A stretch of 64,000 bases of DNA from Poseidonocella pacifica (GTDB lineage Bacteria > Pseudomonadota > Alphaproteobacteria > Rhodobacterales > Rhodobacteraceae), in the NCBI RefSeq assembly GCF_900111875.1, contig NZ_FOJU01000007.1:1-64000 (forward strand), given 5' to 3'. The position numbers and the translations under genes were made by a program. Positions 46,408 to 55,371 of this stretch are shown here, piece by piece. The first letter of the stretch is position 1, and each line of letters begins with the position of its first letter. The notes under the pieces were generated by a model that did not search any database, was not told the DNA's origin, and worked only from the letters and a program-made list of their open reading frames with translations.

Positions 46408-47295
46408 TCAGCCAGCCAAGACAGCGGCATTTTCATTGAGGTATGCCTCTATCGTGCGGGGTTTTGTCCCGGTGAGCTTTTCTACATCGTCCGTGACGAG
46501 GTCGGTGAAGCCTTGCCTCGTGTTGGCGTCGAACCCGATCAGGACGGGAACCATGAAGTTTGGCACACCGGCAGCTTTCATGCCTTCGGCAAGCTGGTCG
46601 TCGGTAAGATTGACCACTTCAATTGGCTTGCCCGCCGCTTCGGAAGCCAGTGCGGCAATCTCAGCATTCGTGAGGGCTTCGGGACCGGTCAGGGTGAAGG
46701 TCTGGTTCGCGACCTCACCCGAAAGCATGGCCGAAGCCAAGGCATTCGCGGCATCCGCATGCGAGATGTGGGCGGTGCGACCCTCTCCCGCGGAGGTAAA
46801 CCACTGGCCCGTGGCAAAGGCCTGCGGCAGGCTCATGGCCAAATTCTCCTGATACCAGCTATTGCGCAGGATCGTGTAGGTCATGCCCGATGCGACGATC
46901 GCCTCTTCGGTGCCCGCATGGTCGCCGGCAAAGGTGATGGGGGAGTCCGGCACCGGGTTTGGCATGGAGGTGTAATAGATATGGGAAACCCCTGCGGCCT
47001 TGGCGGCCGCGACTGCGGCGGTTTGCTGCGCCAGGCGTTTGCCGGGAACATCCAGCGCATCGGTGGAAATCAGGGCGAGGCGGTCCGCTCCGGAAAATGC
47101 CTCTACGAGGCTATCGGGAGCATCGAAATCGGCTCGGCGCACCACTACCCCCTGCGAAGCGAAGTCCGCGAGCTTGGAGGGTTCGCGCGTGGTCGCGATG
47201 ATGTTTTGGGGGGCAACGCCCTTCTCCAGCAAGAGCGCGACCGTGTGGCGGCCCAGTTTGCCTGAGGCGCCCGTTACCAAAAGAGTTTCCGTCAT
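46408..47295 (-). CDS. NmrA-like NAD(P)-binding oxidoreductase (QorB type)
   Basis: A 295-residue atypical short-chain dehydrogenase. The Rossmann motif is VTGASGKLGRHTVALLLEKG at the N-terminus. NmrA/QorB-like blocks follow: ATTREPSKL, VVRRADFDAPDSL, and AGDHAGTEEAI, in which the usual Tyr/Lys dyad is absent. Homologues reduce quinones or azo dyes with NADPH. It is divergent from an HxlR regulator, a pairing often seen with QorR and QorB. Confidence 0.88.
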   Translation of the reverse strand: MTETLLVTGASGKLGRHTVALLLEKGVAPQNIIATTREPSKLADFASQGVVVRRADFDAPDSLVEAFSGADRLALISTDALDVPGKRLAQQTAAVAAAKAAGVSHIYYTSMPNPVPDSPITFAGDHAGTEEAIVASGMTYTILRNSWYQENLAMSLPQAFATGQWFTSAGEGRTAHISHADAANALASAMLSGEVANQTFTLTGPEALTNAEIAALASEAAGKPIEVVNLTDDQLAEGMKAAGVPNFMVPVLIGFDANTRQGFTDLVTDDVEKLTGTKPRTIEAYLNENAAVLAG

Positions 47296-47351
47296 GTGAC
47301 TACCTTCTCAATACTGCGAGATCGCTTGAGCGCTCTCTTTTCTATACCTGC

Positions 47352-47370
47352 TCTCAAATATAGATTGAGA
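47352..47370. promoter_or_regulatory. Candidate HxlR-type operator
   Basis: TCTCAA and TTGAGA form an inverted repeat separated by 7 bases in the divergent region between the qorB-like gene and hxlR. Inverted repeats are usual HxlR operators, but the arms are short. Confidence 0.3.
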
Positions 47371-47424
47371 TCGATCCGTAAAGTAGGCACATTGAGGTAA
47401 CCTGCCACAATTGAGGCCGAGCTT

Positions 47425-47829
47425 GTGACCGCCACTCCGATGAATGAGCCGATAATGGATCTCGTCGCCGCGAAAGAACGAGGGTTCACGCTGGATGATT
47501 GTCCCGTGCGCGACGTTTTGGATAAACTGTCGGGCAAATGGGCGACCCTGTTGCTGTTCGAGTTGCACATCGGGCCAAAACGCTTCGGTGTCCTGCGGCG
47601 GAGCGTGCCGGACATCTCTCAGCGGATGCTGACGCAGACCCTGAGAACGCTGGAACGGGATGGCTTCATCAGCCGGACAGTGAAGCCTACCAAACCGCCG
47701 AGCGTTGAATATGCACTGACGGATATGGGCGCGTCGTTCATGCCCTTGATCGCTGAAATCGTAGCGTGGGCTGACCAGAACCATGAGCAGATCAGACTGA
47801 TGCGGCGAACGTTTGACGCAGTTGAATAG
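47425..47829 (+). CDS. HxlR-family transcriptional regulator
   Basis: A 134-residue winged-helix regulator. The family core reads [22 protein letters not shown], with the sensing cysteine at residue 26, followed by [26 protein letters not shown]. Members of this group with the early Cys (QorR, YodB) respond to quinones, diamide or aldehydes. Divergent from the oxidoreductase, it probably represses it. Confidence 0.88.
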   Translation: MTATPMNEPIMDLVAAKERGFTLDDCPVRDVLDKLSGKWATLLLFELHIGPKRFGVLRRSVPDISQRMLTQTLRTLERDGFISRTVKPTKPPSVEYALTDMGASFMPLIAEIVAWADQNHEQIRLMRRTFDAVE

Positions 47830-47880
47830 GGGGCAACGAATGCGCGCCGCAGCCCCGCCCCCAACACCCCAAAGAGCAAA

Positions 47881-47908
47881 GCCCCGGCCATGACGACATG
47901 GCAGGGGC
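47881..47908. terminator. Bidirectional terminator between hxlR and the inositol ABC operon
   Basis: GCCCCGGCCATG pairs with CATGGCAGGGGC (12 positions, one mismatch) around ACGA, between convergent genes. On the minus strand a T-rich stretch follows, so it mainly ends the ABC transporter transcript. Confidence 0.65.
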
Positions 47909-47927
47909 CTTGCAAGAGGTTGTTGAG

Positions 47928-48749
47928 TTAGACCGTGCCGCCGAGCGACCCCTCCAACTGTGCCAACTCCTGACCGCCGGCCATCAGGTCCTGAAGCTCT
48001 TCGGGTGTTATCTCACCCCGCGTGGCGGTTCCGAGGGTCTTGCCACGGTTGAGCACCGTGAATCTGTCTCCCACTGCGAGAGCATGGCGCACGTTGTGGC
48101 TGATGAAGACGACCCCGATCCCCTGTTTGCGGACCCGGTCAATCGTCGCCAGAACGTTGGAGGTCTGGCGAACGCCGAGGGCCGAGGTCGGCTCATCGAG
48201 GATCAGGATTTTCGCCCCGAAGTATACGGCCCTTGCAATCGCGACGGTCTGGCGCTCGCCGCCCGAAAGCGTGCCGACGGCTTGGTCAGGTCCACGCAGG
48301 TTGATACCCATCTTGCGCATCTCTTCCATGGTCACTTCATCGGCCTTCTTCTTGTCGAGAAAGCTTATCCCGGCGACCTTGTGCGTCGGCTCATTGCCCA
48401 TGAAGAAATTGCGGCTCACACTCATGAGCGGGATCATGGCGAGGTGTTGGTGCACCGTGGCAATCCCCGCCGTGATGGCATCACGCGGGTCGTCGAAATG
48501 CAGCGGCTTGCCTTCGAAGAAGATCTCGCCCGATGTCGGCTGATGAACCCCGGACATCGTCTTGATGAAGGTGGACTTGCCCGCGCCGTTATCCCCTAGC
48601 AAGCAGTGGCATTCACCCGGCCTCACGTCGAAGCTGACACCGGCGAGGGCGATCACCCGGCCAAAGTGCTTCTCGATGTTCCTCATTTCTATGATTGGCT
48701 GAACATCGGCTTTCGGATCAACGTGATGGAATTTGCTGTCGGTGGTCAT
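47928..48749 (-). CDS. Sugar ABC transporter ATP-binding protein (single domain)
   Basis: A 273-residue ABC ATPase with Walker A GDNGAGKSTFIK, signature LSGGERQTVAIARAV and Walker B LILDEPTSALG. It has only one nucleotide-binding domain, like FrcA or the IatA type, and not the duplicated RbsA form. It belongs with the permease and binding protein upstream. The inositol catabolic genes next door indicate myo-inositol import. The permease stop lies 1 bp before its start. Confidence 0.9.
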   Translation of the reverse strand: MTTDSKFHHVDPKADVQPIIEMRNIEKHFGRVIALAGVSFDVRPGECHCLLGDNGAGKSTFIKTMSGVHQPTSGEIFFEGKPLHFDDPRDAITAGIATVHQHLAMIPLMSVSRNFFMGNEPTHKVAGISFLDKKKADEVTMEEMRKMGINLRGPDQAVGTLSGGERQTVAIARAVYFGAKILILDEPTSALGVRQTSNVLATIDRVRKQGIGVVFISHNVRHALAVGDRFTVLNRGKTLGTATRGEITPEELQDLMAGGQELAQLEGSLGGTV

Positions 48750-48750
48750 A

Positions 48751-49875
48751 TCAACGCTCCCCGGTGATGATGCGGCGGATGTAGGTATTCAGGATGACGG
48801 CCCCCAGCAGGATAACCCCAAGGAACACCCGGAACAGCGAGCTTTCCACCCCAGCAAAGAAGAGGCCCTGTTGCACTACCCCGAAGATGAGTGCCCCAAG
48901 CGCCGCGCCCAAGACCGAGCCATATCCACCGGTCAGAAGTGCGCCCCCGATGACCACGGCAATGATCGCCTCGAATTCCTTGAGCAGTCCACGGTCGGCA
49001 CCCGCAGAGCCGAATTCCATGACCTGACAGACTGCGAACACGGTGGCGCAGAATGCCGTGAACATGAACATCAGGATCTTCACCCGGTTGACGGGAACGC
49101 CGGAGTTTCTGGCCGCTTCTGCATCGCCGCCCGCGGCAAAGATCCAGTTGCCGAATTTCGTCTTGGTCAGGAGGACATGGCCGAAGATGATCAACACGAT
49201 GGCCCAGACAATCAACATCGGGATCCCATCTACCACAGGCTGACCGGCTTTGGTGCCGCGCTCGAAGGTGGAGATGATCCCGGCTTCGCCCAGCCATGTG
49301 AACAGACCGCCAAGGATCTTTCCACCAAAGACCGGGGCCAGCCAGTCGCCTTCGGAGACGTCGATGATACCGCCAATGATGGTTTTGCGCTCGATCACCT
49401 GAGGTAGAAAGATCGTAAAGCCGCGGAGAATGAAGAGGAACGCCAGCGTCACGATGAAGCTAGGCAGCCCAGTGCGCACAACGATCCAGCCGTTGAAGGC
49501 CCCGATCGCGGTACAAAGCACAAAGGTCGCCATGATCGCGATCCAGACCGGCCAGCCATATGTGACCGAGAAGATGGCAATCATCATTCCCGCGAAACCG
49601 ATCATGGAGCCGACGGAAAGGTCAAATTCGCCGGCGATCATCAGAAGGCACGCGCCGACCGCAATGATCATGAATTGCGCCGAAACGACGGACCAGTTCA
49701 TGAAGCCTTGGCTGCTGAACATCCCGCTGTCGAAAGCGAACAGCAAGAAGAAGGTGAACACGGCAACGGTTCCGACGATGCCGCCCAGCTCGGGACGGAT
49801 CAATGCGTTGCGAAATGCTGAGATTTCCTTGACGCGTTCGTCAGATTTTGCCGTAGGTTGGGCCGCGTTAGCCAT
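48751..49875 (-). CDS. Sugar ABC transporter permease
   Basis: A 374-residue permease of the ribose/inositol class with about ten hydrophobic helices. It contains GEFDLSVGSMIGFAGMMIA and the conserved loop NWIFAAGGDAEAARNSGVPVNRVK. ATG 49875 (MANAAQPTAKSD) is preferred over an earlier start at 49890, because it follows GGAGAGTTGTCGC. It lies between the binding protein and the ATPase genes. Confidence 0.9.
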   Translation of the reverse strand: MANAAQPTAKSDERVKEISAFRNALIRPELGGIVGTVAVFTFFLLFAFDSGMFSSQGFMNWSVVSAQFMIIAVGACLLMIAGEFDLSVGSMIGFAGMMIAIFSVTYGWPVWIAIMATFVLCTAIGAFNGWIVVRTGLPSFIVTLAFLFILRGFTIFLPQVIERKTIIGGIIDVSEGDWLAPVFGGKILGGLFTWLGEAGIISTFERGTKAGQPVVDGIPMLIVWAIVLIIFGHVLLTKTKFGNWIFAAGGDAEAARNSGVPVNRVKILMFMFTAFCATVFAVCQVMEFGSAGADRGLLKEFEAIIAVVIGGALLTGGYGSVLGAALGALIFGVVQQGLFFAGVESSLFRVFLGVILLGAVILNTYIRRIITGER

Positions 49876-49916
49876 GCGACAACTCTCCAATGACTCAGGT
49901 TTTCAGGGGAAAAGAA

Positions 49917-49950
49917 GGGAAGGGCGCCGCGCGATGACGGCTCCCTTCCC
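49917..49950 (-). terminator. Hairpin between binding protein and permease genes
   Basis: GGGAAGGG and CCCTTCCC are perfect arms, and inner GCCG/CGGC adds a second helix, 10 bp after the binding-protein stop. Such structures keep the binding protein transcript abundant relative to the permease. Confidence 0.55.
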
Positions 49951-49959
49951 CAGGATAAA

Positions 49960-50910
49960 TCAGCGGTACTCGCCCGCGAACTCTTCGATTTTTTCCAACC
50001 CTTCGGCGGTAATGAAGCCGGGGCCGGAGTTGATGTTGTTGCCCGGAAGTACGCCGTAGCGGTGGTAGTTGGTCATGACCACCACAGGCAGATAGGCTTG
50101 CAGGAAGGGCTGTTGGTCGATGCCCCACTGGATGACACCCGATTTGATGCCTTCAACGATTTCGCCGCCCAGATCGAAGGTGCCGAAGTAGATATCACCG
50201 GCCATGCCGTTCTCTTCGAGTGCAAGCAGGGTGGGGTCCGCCGAGGTCGGGCCAAGCGTCAGAACCGCATCGGTGTCGGGGTTGGAAGACAGATAAGCCA
50301 TGACACGGTTCTTGATCTCACCCGGGTCTTGCCCCGCGTCGATCATCTGATTGCCGAGTTCGATACCAAGGCCGTCTGCGAACCCTTGGCAACGTTCCTG
50401 AGAGGAGGGTTGCACGATGTAGTGGTTCACGCAGAGGAAGGATGTGATGCCATCATTCTTGGCGCGCTGGCCAGCGGCAAGGCCTGCATCGTATTCGGGC
50501 TGTCCGACATACATCAGGGCGCCAAGCTCGCGGGCTTTCTCGGGGCTGCCGGTGTTCATGATGATCACGTCGATACCGCTGTCGACAGCGTTGCGGATCG
50601 GACCTTCGAGAATGTCGGGATCAGCCAGCGTGGTGATGATGCCGTTCGGTCCGGAGGCCGCAGCTTGGTCGATGATCCGCGCCATATCGGCAAGGTCGCC
50701 TGTGGGCGGATTGCGATATTCGACCTCGACGTCCATTTGTTCGCCAGCCAGCGCGATACCATTCTTGATGGTGTTCCACCAGCTGTCGCTGTCTGGTGCG
50801 TGGCTCACCAGAATGTATTTCTCTCCCTCGGCCGATACGGCCGTCGCGGCGATCATTGGACCCGCTGCAACGGCGGTGGCCAGTGCCAGCTTCTTGATTG
50901 TCGAACTCAT
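49960..50910 (-). CDS. Periplasmic sugar-binding protein of the inositol ABC importer
   Basis: A 316-residue class B sugar-binding protein. An Sec signal (LALATAVAAGPMIAATAVSA) precedes EGEKYILVSHAPDSDSWWN. The fold blocks are ANG-like ASGPNGIITTLADPD and DAVLTLGPTSADPTLLAL. Start ATG 50910 follows GGGAGGAACAC. An operator palindrome sits 78 bp upstream, in the region shared with the divergent LacI gene. The ligand is inferred to be myo-inositol from the neighbouring genes. Confidence 0.9.
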   Translation of the reverse strand: MSSTIKKLALATAVAAGPMIAATAVSAEGEKYILVSHAPDSDSWWNTIKNGIALAGEQMDVEVEYRNPPTGDLADMARIIDQAAASGPNGIITTLADPDILEGPIRNAVDSGIDVIIMNTGSPEKARELGALMYVGQPEYDAGLAAGQRAKNDGITSFLCVNHYIVQPSSQERCQGFADGLGIELGNQMIDAGQDPGEIKNRVMAYLSSNPDTDAVLTLGPTSADPTLLALEENGMAGDIYFGTFDLGGEIVEGIKSGVIQWGIDQQPFLQAYLPVVVMTNYHRYGVLPGNNINSGPGFITAEGLEKIEEFAGEYR

Positions 50911-50983
50911 GTGTTCCTCCCTGAACTCATTCTCGAGGCGGGCAAACCCGTCTCTCAGGGAGAAGCTTAACAGCAAAGACCTA

Positions 50984-51005
50984 TTTTTGCAACCGGTTGC
51001 ATTTT
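50984..51005. promoter_or_regulatory. LacI-family operator (transporter/lacI side)
   Basis: The perfect 14-bp palindrome TGCAACCGGTTGCA (50988-51001) with flanking T/A runs lies between the divergent binding-protein and LacI genes. An identical 14-bp core is found at 55279-55292 in the other divergent promoter region of the same cluster. The central CG and overall form are those of LacI/GalR operators. Confidence 0.85.
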
Positions 51006-51083
51006 TGATTTTGATTTTGCCCTTTTTTAACCTTACAGTCGGGTTAAGTTATCGGGAATACAGAACAATATGGATCAGATCGA

Positions 51084-52088
51084 ATGGCTGTGACGTTGAA
51101 AGAGGTTGCGGAGAGGGCGGGTGTTTCGCGGTCTGCGGTATCGCGCACCTTTACCGACGGCGCCTCTGTTTCGGATGTCATGCGGCGCAAGGTGGAAAAA
51201 GCCGCGCGGGAGCTCGGCTATAGCCCCAACGCGCTGGCGTCATCCCTGACGACGGGGCGGACCAAGCTGATTGGATTGGTGTCCAACAACTTTCACAACC
51301 CGATCTTTCTAGAGGTCTTTGATCTCTTTACGCGCGGATTGCAGGATCGAGGGTTGCGCCCGCTGCTGGTCAACCTGTCCGACGAGGTCGATCCGGAGAA
51401 TTCGGTGCGCATGCTCCGGCAATACTCCGTCGATGGCGTCGTCGTGGCCTCATCAACCTTGCCACCGGGGTTTGCCAAAGCGTTCCGCGATGCCGGTGTT
51501 CCGGTGGTCCATTCCTTTGGCCGCTATTCCTCCGCGCCGGAGGTTCATGTTGTGGGGATCGACAACCGGGAGGCCGGGCGCCTTGCCGCGCGGACACTCA
51601 TGGAACGAGGCTATTCCCACGTGGGTTTCATGGGCGGCCCTGAATCGGCCTCTTCTACTCAGGATCGGTATGAGGGGTTCATGACGGAGATGTCTGCCCA
51701 TTCCAAGATCCGGGTCAGTTATTCCTTCGCCAAGGCCTATTCTTTCGACGCCGGCCGCGAGGAAATGCTCCGCGTGCTCGCGGCATCTCCGGCCGAAGCC
51801 TTCTTCTGCGGGGATGACGTCCTGTCGATCGGGGCGCTTTCGGCGATCGAAGACAGCGGGTTGGAATGCCCAAAGGACGTGGGAATTTTGGGGCTGAACG
51901 ACATGGAAATGGCGCGTTGGAACAACATCAATCTGACCACGATCCGACAGCCGATCCGCCAGATCGTCACCTCGTCCATTGAGTTGATGGTCGCCACCCT
52001 GGACGAGCGTGACAGGTATCCCGAAGCGCGGATATTTTCGTGCACAGTGGTCGAACGGGGCACATTGCGCCCCGTTCTGAAAGGTTAG
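51084..52088 (+). CDS. LacI-family repressor of the inositol cluster
   Basis: A 334-residue regulator. The N-terminal LacI headpiece (VTLKEVAERAGVSRSAVSRTF, hinge LASSLTTGRTKLIGLV) is followed by a periplasmic-binding-protein-like effector domain, with GLNDMEMARWNN near the C-terminus. Its own promoter region and the iolD region share the same palindrome. It is probably the repressor of inositol uptake and catabolism, released by an inositol-derived compound. Its stop overlaps the convergent dehydrogenase gene by 4 bp. Confidence 0.9.
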   Translation: MAVTLKEVAERAGVSRSAVSRTFTDGASVSDVMRRKVEKAARELGYSPNALASSLTTGRTKLIGLVSNNFHNPIFLEVFDLFTRGLQDRGLRPLLVNLSDEVDPENSVRMLRQYSVDGVVVASSTLPPGFAKAFRDAGVPVVHSFGRYSSAPEVHVVGIDNREAGRLAARTLMERGYSHVGFMGGPESASSTQDRYEGFMTEMSAHSKIRVSYSFAKAYSFDAGREEMLRVLAASPAEAFFCGDDVLSIGALSAIEDSGLECPKDVGILGLNDMEMARWNNINLTTIRQPIRQIVTSSIELMVATLDERDRYPEARIFSCTVVERGTLRPVLKG

Positions 52089-53218
52089 CGGAACATCGGC
52101 GGGCGGGCGTCCATCCAAGCCCCGTCGTTTTTGGCAGAGGCTACGGCCGTGTGCACTGCCGCCATGGAGCGCACGCCAGCTTCCGCGTTCGGCAATCCAT
52201 CGCGGGTTTCACCGGCAATCGCATCCGCCAGATCGCAATAGATATTTGCCACTGCCAGCGGGAAACCTTCGGGGTGGGCAATTGACACGCGGCTAAGCCG
52301 TTTTGCGTCTTCGTGCAGACCGCCTTCGCCCTTTTCGATGATCTGGGTGCGGCCGCCGACTGGCGTATAAATCAACTGGTTCGGTTGCTCCGAGGCCCAC
52401 CGCAATCCACCGGTCTCGCCAAAGATTTGAATATCAAACCCATGTTGCCGGCCAATCGCCACCGAAGAGGTCCAGAGTCGACCGACGGTGCCGCCAGCCA
52501 TGCGGAAATTGACCATCGCATCGTCTTCCAATTCACGGCTCGGAATAGTGGACGCAAAATCAGCTGAGAGGGTTTCCACCTCGTCGTCGCAGATAAAGCT
52601 CGCCATATGCAGCGCATGGATGCCGCAATCCGCGAATTGGCCCGAAACGCCCGCCATCTTGGGATCATACCGCCAACGAACCCGAGGGTTGTCGGCATCT
52701 GTCGCATCCCCGTGGTGGCCATGGCTGAAATTGGTGACCACCAAACGGACTTTTCCGATTTCGCCATTTCGCACCATGGCCCGGGCCTGCCGCACTATGG
52801 GATAGGCGGAATAACAGTAGTTCACCGAGCAAATCTTGCCCGACGCCTTGGCCACACGAACGATTTCCTCGCCTTCTTCGACCGTCATGGTCATCGGCTT
52901 TTCGCACAGGACGTTGAACCCTGCTTCGAGGAATGCTTTTGCGATTTCGAAATGGGTCGCATTGGGCGTGGCCACGGTGACCAGATCGATCCGGTCGTCG
53001 CGGTCCTTCTCGCCGGCCAGCATCTCTGTCCAGTCGCCATAGGCACGGTCCGCCGCGATCCCAAGGCTTTGAGCATAGGCGCGGCCCGCCTCTGGTCGGT
53101 GATCCAACGCGCCAGCGGCAAAGGTGAAACGTCCGTCCGCTTGGGCACCCAAACGGTGGGCCGGGCCGATTTGGCTGCCTTCGCCGCCACCAATCATGCC
53201 CCAGTTCAGTTTTTTCAT
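52085..53218 (-). CDS. Gfo/Idh/MocA-family oxidoreductase (first copy)
   Basis: A 377-residue NAD(P)-dependent dehydrogenase from ATG 53218 (MKKLNWGMIGGGEGSQIGPA). The Rossmann motif is followed by the family block NVLCEKPMTMTVEEG, with EKP at about 132-134, and the catalytic-like GQFADCGIHALH. It is too long and too different to be the usual IdhA/IolG form. In the inositol cluster it likely oxidises an inositol isomer or an inosose derivative. Ten bases separate it from iolE-like. Confidence 0.87.
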   Translation of the reverse strand: MKKLNWGMIGGGEGSQIGPAHRLGAQADGRFTFAAGALDHRPEAGRAYAQSLGIAADRAYGDWTEMLAGEKDRDDRIDLVTVATPNATHFEIAKAFLEAGFNVLCEKPMTMTVEEGEEIVRVAKASGKICSVNYCYSAYPIVRQARAMVRNGEIGKVRLVVTNFSHGHHGDATDADNPRVRWRYDPKMAGVSGQFADCGIHALHMASFICDDEVETLSADFASTIPSRELEDDAMVNFRMAGGTVGRLWTSSVAIGRQHGFDIQIFGETGGLRWASEQPNQLIYTPVGGRTQIIEKGEGGLHEDAKRLSRVSIAHPEGFPLAVANIYCDLADAIAGETRDGLPNAEAGVRSMAAVHTAVASAKNDGAWMDARPPMFR

Positions 53219-53231
53219 GGGTCTGGTCTCC

Positions 53232-54125
53232 TCAGACGAAGCCGATGGATTCAAGGTATTCGCGGTTTTTGCGCGCATCGCCAAGTGTGTCGGGGTTCAG
53301 CGTGGGGTCGCAATCCTGCTCGACCGTGCACCAGCCTTGGAACCCGGCATCGAGAAGAACCTGCCGGACGGCGGGAAAATCCACATCTCCCTCACCGAGG
53401 TTGCAGAAGATGCCCTGACCGCAGGCATCGTAGAAGCCAGTGCGGTTCTCGATCACGCGGGATTTCACCTTTGGATCGATATCCTTGAAGTGCATATAGG
53501 AAATTCGATCGATGTGCCTTTTCATGAAGGCGACCGGATCAAAACCGGCGTAGGAATGATGCCCGGTGTCGAAGCAGATCTTCAGGATCTTCTCGTCAAC
53601 CTCGTCCAACAGTCGTTCGAGTTCCGGCTCAAAATCCATGAACCCGGCTGCATGGGCGTGAATGCCCACGGTCAGGCCGTATTCTTCTGCGCCGATCCGT
53701 GCGCTCGTGGCGATGCGGTCGCGATAGGCCGTCCATTCGGCGTGATCCATTTGCTCGGCCTCGCTGGCGCGACCTGCGGTGGGCGCACGACGGGGCGAAA
53801 TGGAATCGATCAACACCATGTGCTGCGCTCCGTGGGCCTTTAGTGCGCGGGCGGTGCGGTGGGTGGCGTCAAGCACCTCGTCCCATGCGTCAGGGTCGTG
53901 ATAGGGGCGAAAGACCACGCCGCCGATCAGTTCGAGGCCATTCTCCTCCAACCCCTCCCGCAGGATATCAGGATCTTCGGGCATGAAGCCCACGGGGCCC
54001 AGTTCGATGCCCTTGTACCCCGCCTCGGCGCATTCCTTCAGGACGTGCTGCCACGTCGGATTGCGTGTATCGTCGGCGAATTCGACCCCCCAAGAGCAGG
54101 GTGCGTTCCCAATTCTGATGCTCAT
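53232..54125 (-). CDS. iolE: 2-Keto-myo-inositol dehydratase-like (IolE)
   Basis: A 297-residue TIM-barrel protein of the xylose-isomerase-like family. The start IRIGNAPCSWGVEF is characteristic of IolE, and metal ligands lie in IKICFDTGHHSYAG and SYMHFKDIDP. It would dehydrate scyllo-inosose (2-keto-myo-inositol) to the trione substrate of IolD. It lies in the leftward half of the locus, between the two Gfo/Idh genes. Confidence 0.9.
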   Translation of the reverse strand: MSIRIGNAPCSWGVEFADDTRNPTWQHVLKECAEAGYKGIELGPVGFMPEDPDILREGLEENGLELIGGVVFRPYHDPDAWDEVLDATHRTARALKAHGAQHMVLIDSISPRRAPTAGRASEAEQMDHAEWTAYRDRIATSARIGAEEYGLTVGIHAHAAGFMDFEPELERLLDEVDEKILKICFDTGHHSYAGFDPVAFMKRHIDRISYMHFKDIDPKVKSRVIENRTGFYDACGQGIFCNLGEGDVDFPAVRQVLLDAGFQGWCTVEQDCDPTLNPDTLGDARKNREYLESIGFV

Positions 54126-54144
54126 TGCTTGCTGTCTCCCGTCA

Positions 54145-55248
54145 TCAAAAATCGTTGATGTCTTGCCAAGTTCCGCTGTCCGCCGAGGCTAGGGTGGCTG
54201 CGATCACCCGGTTGACCTCATGCCCGTCGCGAAAGGTTGGCCATATGGCGGTACCGGTCGCGATGGCGTTCAGAAAGTCCTTGGCCTCGATGATGATCTG
54301 GTCCTGATACCCCGTGCCGTGGCCGGGACCTTGGCAGAAGGGTTCATAGTCCGGGTGGGCCGGACCAGTCAGGATTTTGGTAAACCCGCGTGTCGCTTCG
54401 GGGCCATCCATCCGATAGAGCCAGAGCGCGTTTTGATCCTCTTGGTCAAAGCGTATTGCGCCCTTTGTTCCGGATATCTCATAGGCATAGCCCATCTTTC
54501 GCCCGGTCGCCACGCGGCTGAAATACATCTGACCCATTGCGCCATTTGCGAAACGGCACATCATCTGGGCGTGATCATCATTGCTGACGTCGCCGCCGGG
54601 GCGCGTCTTGTGAACGGTTTCATAAAGCCCCATGGTCCGTGCGATCGGTCCCATGAGGGCAAGCGCCCCGTTGATCATGTGGGGCGCGAGATCCCCCATC
54701 GTGCCATTGGCCATGCCGCTGGTGCGCCATGTGGCTGGGGCGTCCGGGTCGGCAAGAAAATCCTCTGTGTGTTCGCCGCGGAACCAGGTGATATCGCCGA
54801 TTTCTCCGTCCGAGATCAGCTTGCGCGCGAACTGGCTGGCAGGGGTGCGAATGTAGTTGAAGCCAACCATGTTGACCACGCCAGCGGCCTCTGCCGCGGC
54901 AACCATGGCCGCGCTGTCGTCAAGGGACGCTCCGAGCGGTTTTTCGCAGAACACCGGTTTGCCCAAGCTGAAGGCGGCCTCGGCGATCTCTCGGTGGGTT
55001 TCCTGCGGCGTGGCGATGACAATCGCCTCAACCTCAGGTGCTGCCACAAGAGTGCGCCAGTCAGCCGTTGCGCGAGCAAATCCATAGGCCTCGCGATACC
55101 GCTCTGCGCTTTGTGCGCTAGAGGCGCAGACCATCTCAAGCCGGGGACGGAGCGCGGTGCCGAATATCGCGCCCACGGAGGACATGGCCACTGCATGCGC
55201 CTTACCCATATAGCCACCGCCCAGAATGCCGATGCCGATCTCAGCCAT
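54145..55248 (-). CDS. Gfo/Idh/MocA-family oxidoreductase (second copy)
   Basis: A 367-residue dehydrogenase from ATG 55248 (MAEIGIGILGGGYMGKAHA); the open frame extends to 55503 but without similarity, and would cross the operator. EKP appears as PVFCEKPLGASLDDS and the substrate His region as MGDLAPHMINGAL. Relatives act on myo-, scyllo- or chiro-inositol. With the first copy it gives the cluster two dehydrogenases; one is probably the myo-inositol 2-dehydrogenase step. The exact isomer is unresolved. Confidence 0.87.
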   Translation of the reverse strand: MAEIGIGILGGGYMGKAHAVAMSSVGAIFGTALRPRLEMVCASSAQSAERYREAYGFARATADWRTLVAAPEVEAIVIATPQETHREIAEAAFSLGKPVFCEKPLGASLDDSAAMVAAAEAAGVVNMVGFNYIRTPASQFARKLISDGEIGDITWFRGEHTEDFLADPDAPATWRTSGMANGTMGDLAPHMINGALALMGPIARTMGLYETVHKTRPGGDVSNDDHAQMMCRFANGAMGQMYFSRVATGRKMGYAYEISGTKGAIRFDQEDQNALWLYRMDGPEATRGFTKILTGPAHPDYEPFCQGPGHGTGYQDQIIIEAKDFLNAIATGTAIWPTFRDGHEVNRVIAATLASADSGTWQDINDF

Positions 55249-55276
55249 AACTCCCCCTCCCAAATTCCGAAAACAG

Positions 55277-55294
55277 TTTGCAACCGGTTGCAAA
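55277..55294. promoter_or_regulatory. LacI-family operator (iolD side)
   Basis: TTTGCAACCGGTTGCAAA is an 18-bp perfect palindrome. It lies 28 bp upstream of the leftward dehydrogenase start and 77 bp upstream of iolD. Its 14-bp core is identical to the operator at 50988-51001. Confidence 0.85.
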
Positions 55295-55371
55295 ATCTGT
55301 AACGTGAGTCTAGACATCTCGCAAGCTGGAATCGACTGGCTGATAGAATTTCCCAGGGAGGGTTCGCGCAA

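Noticed and set aside
46258-47265. Open frame of about 335 codons on the plus strand
   Set aside because: It lies antisense to the qorB-like gene, with no recognisable domain; the minus-strand gene has clear Rossmann motifs.
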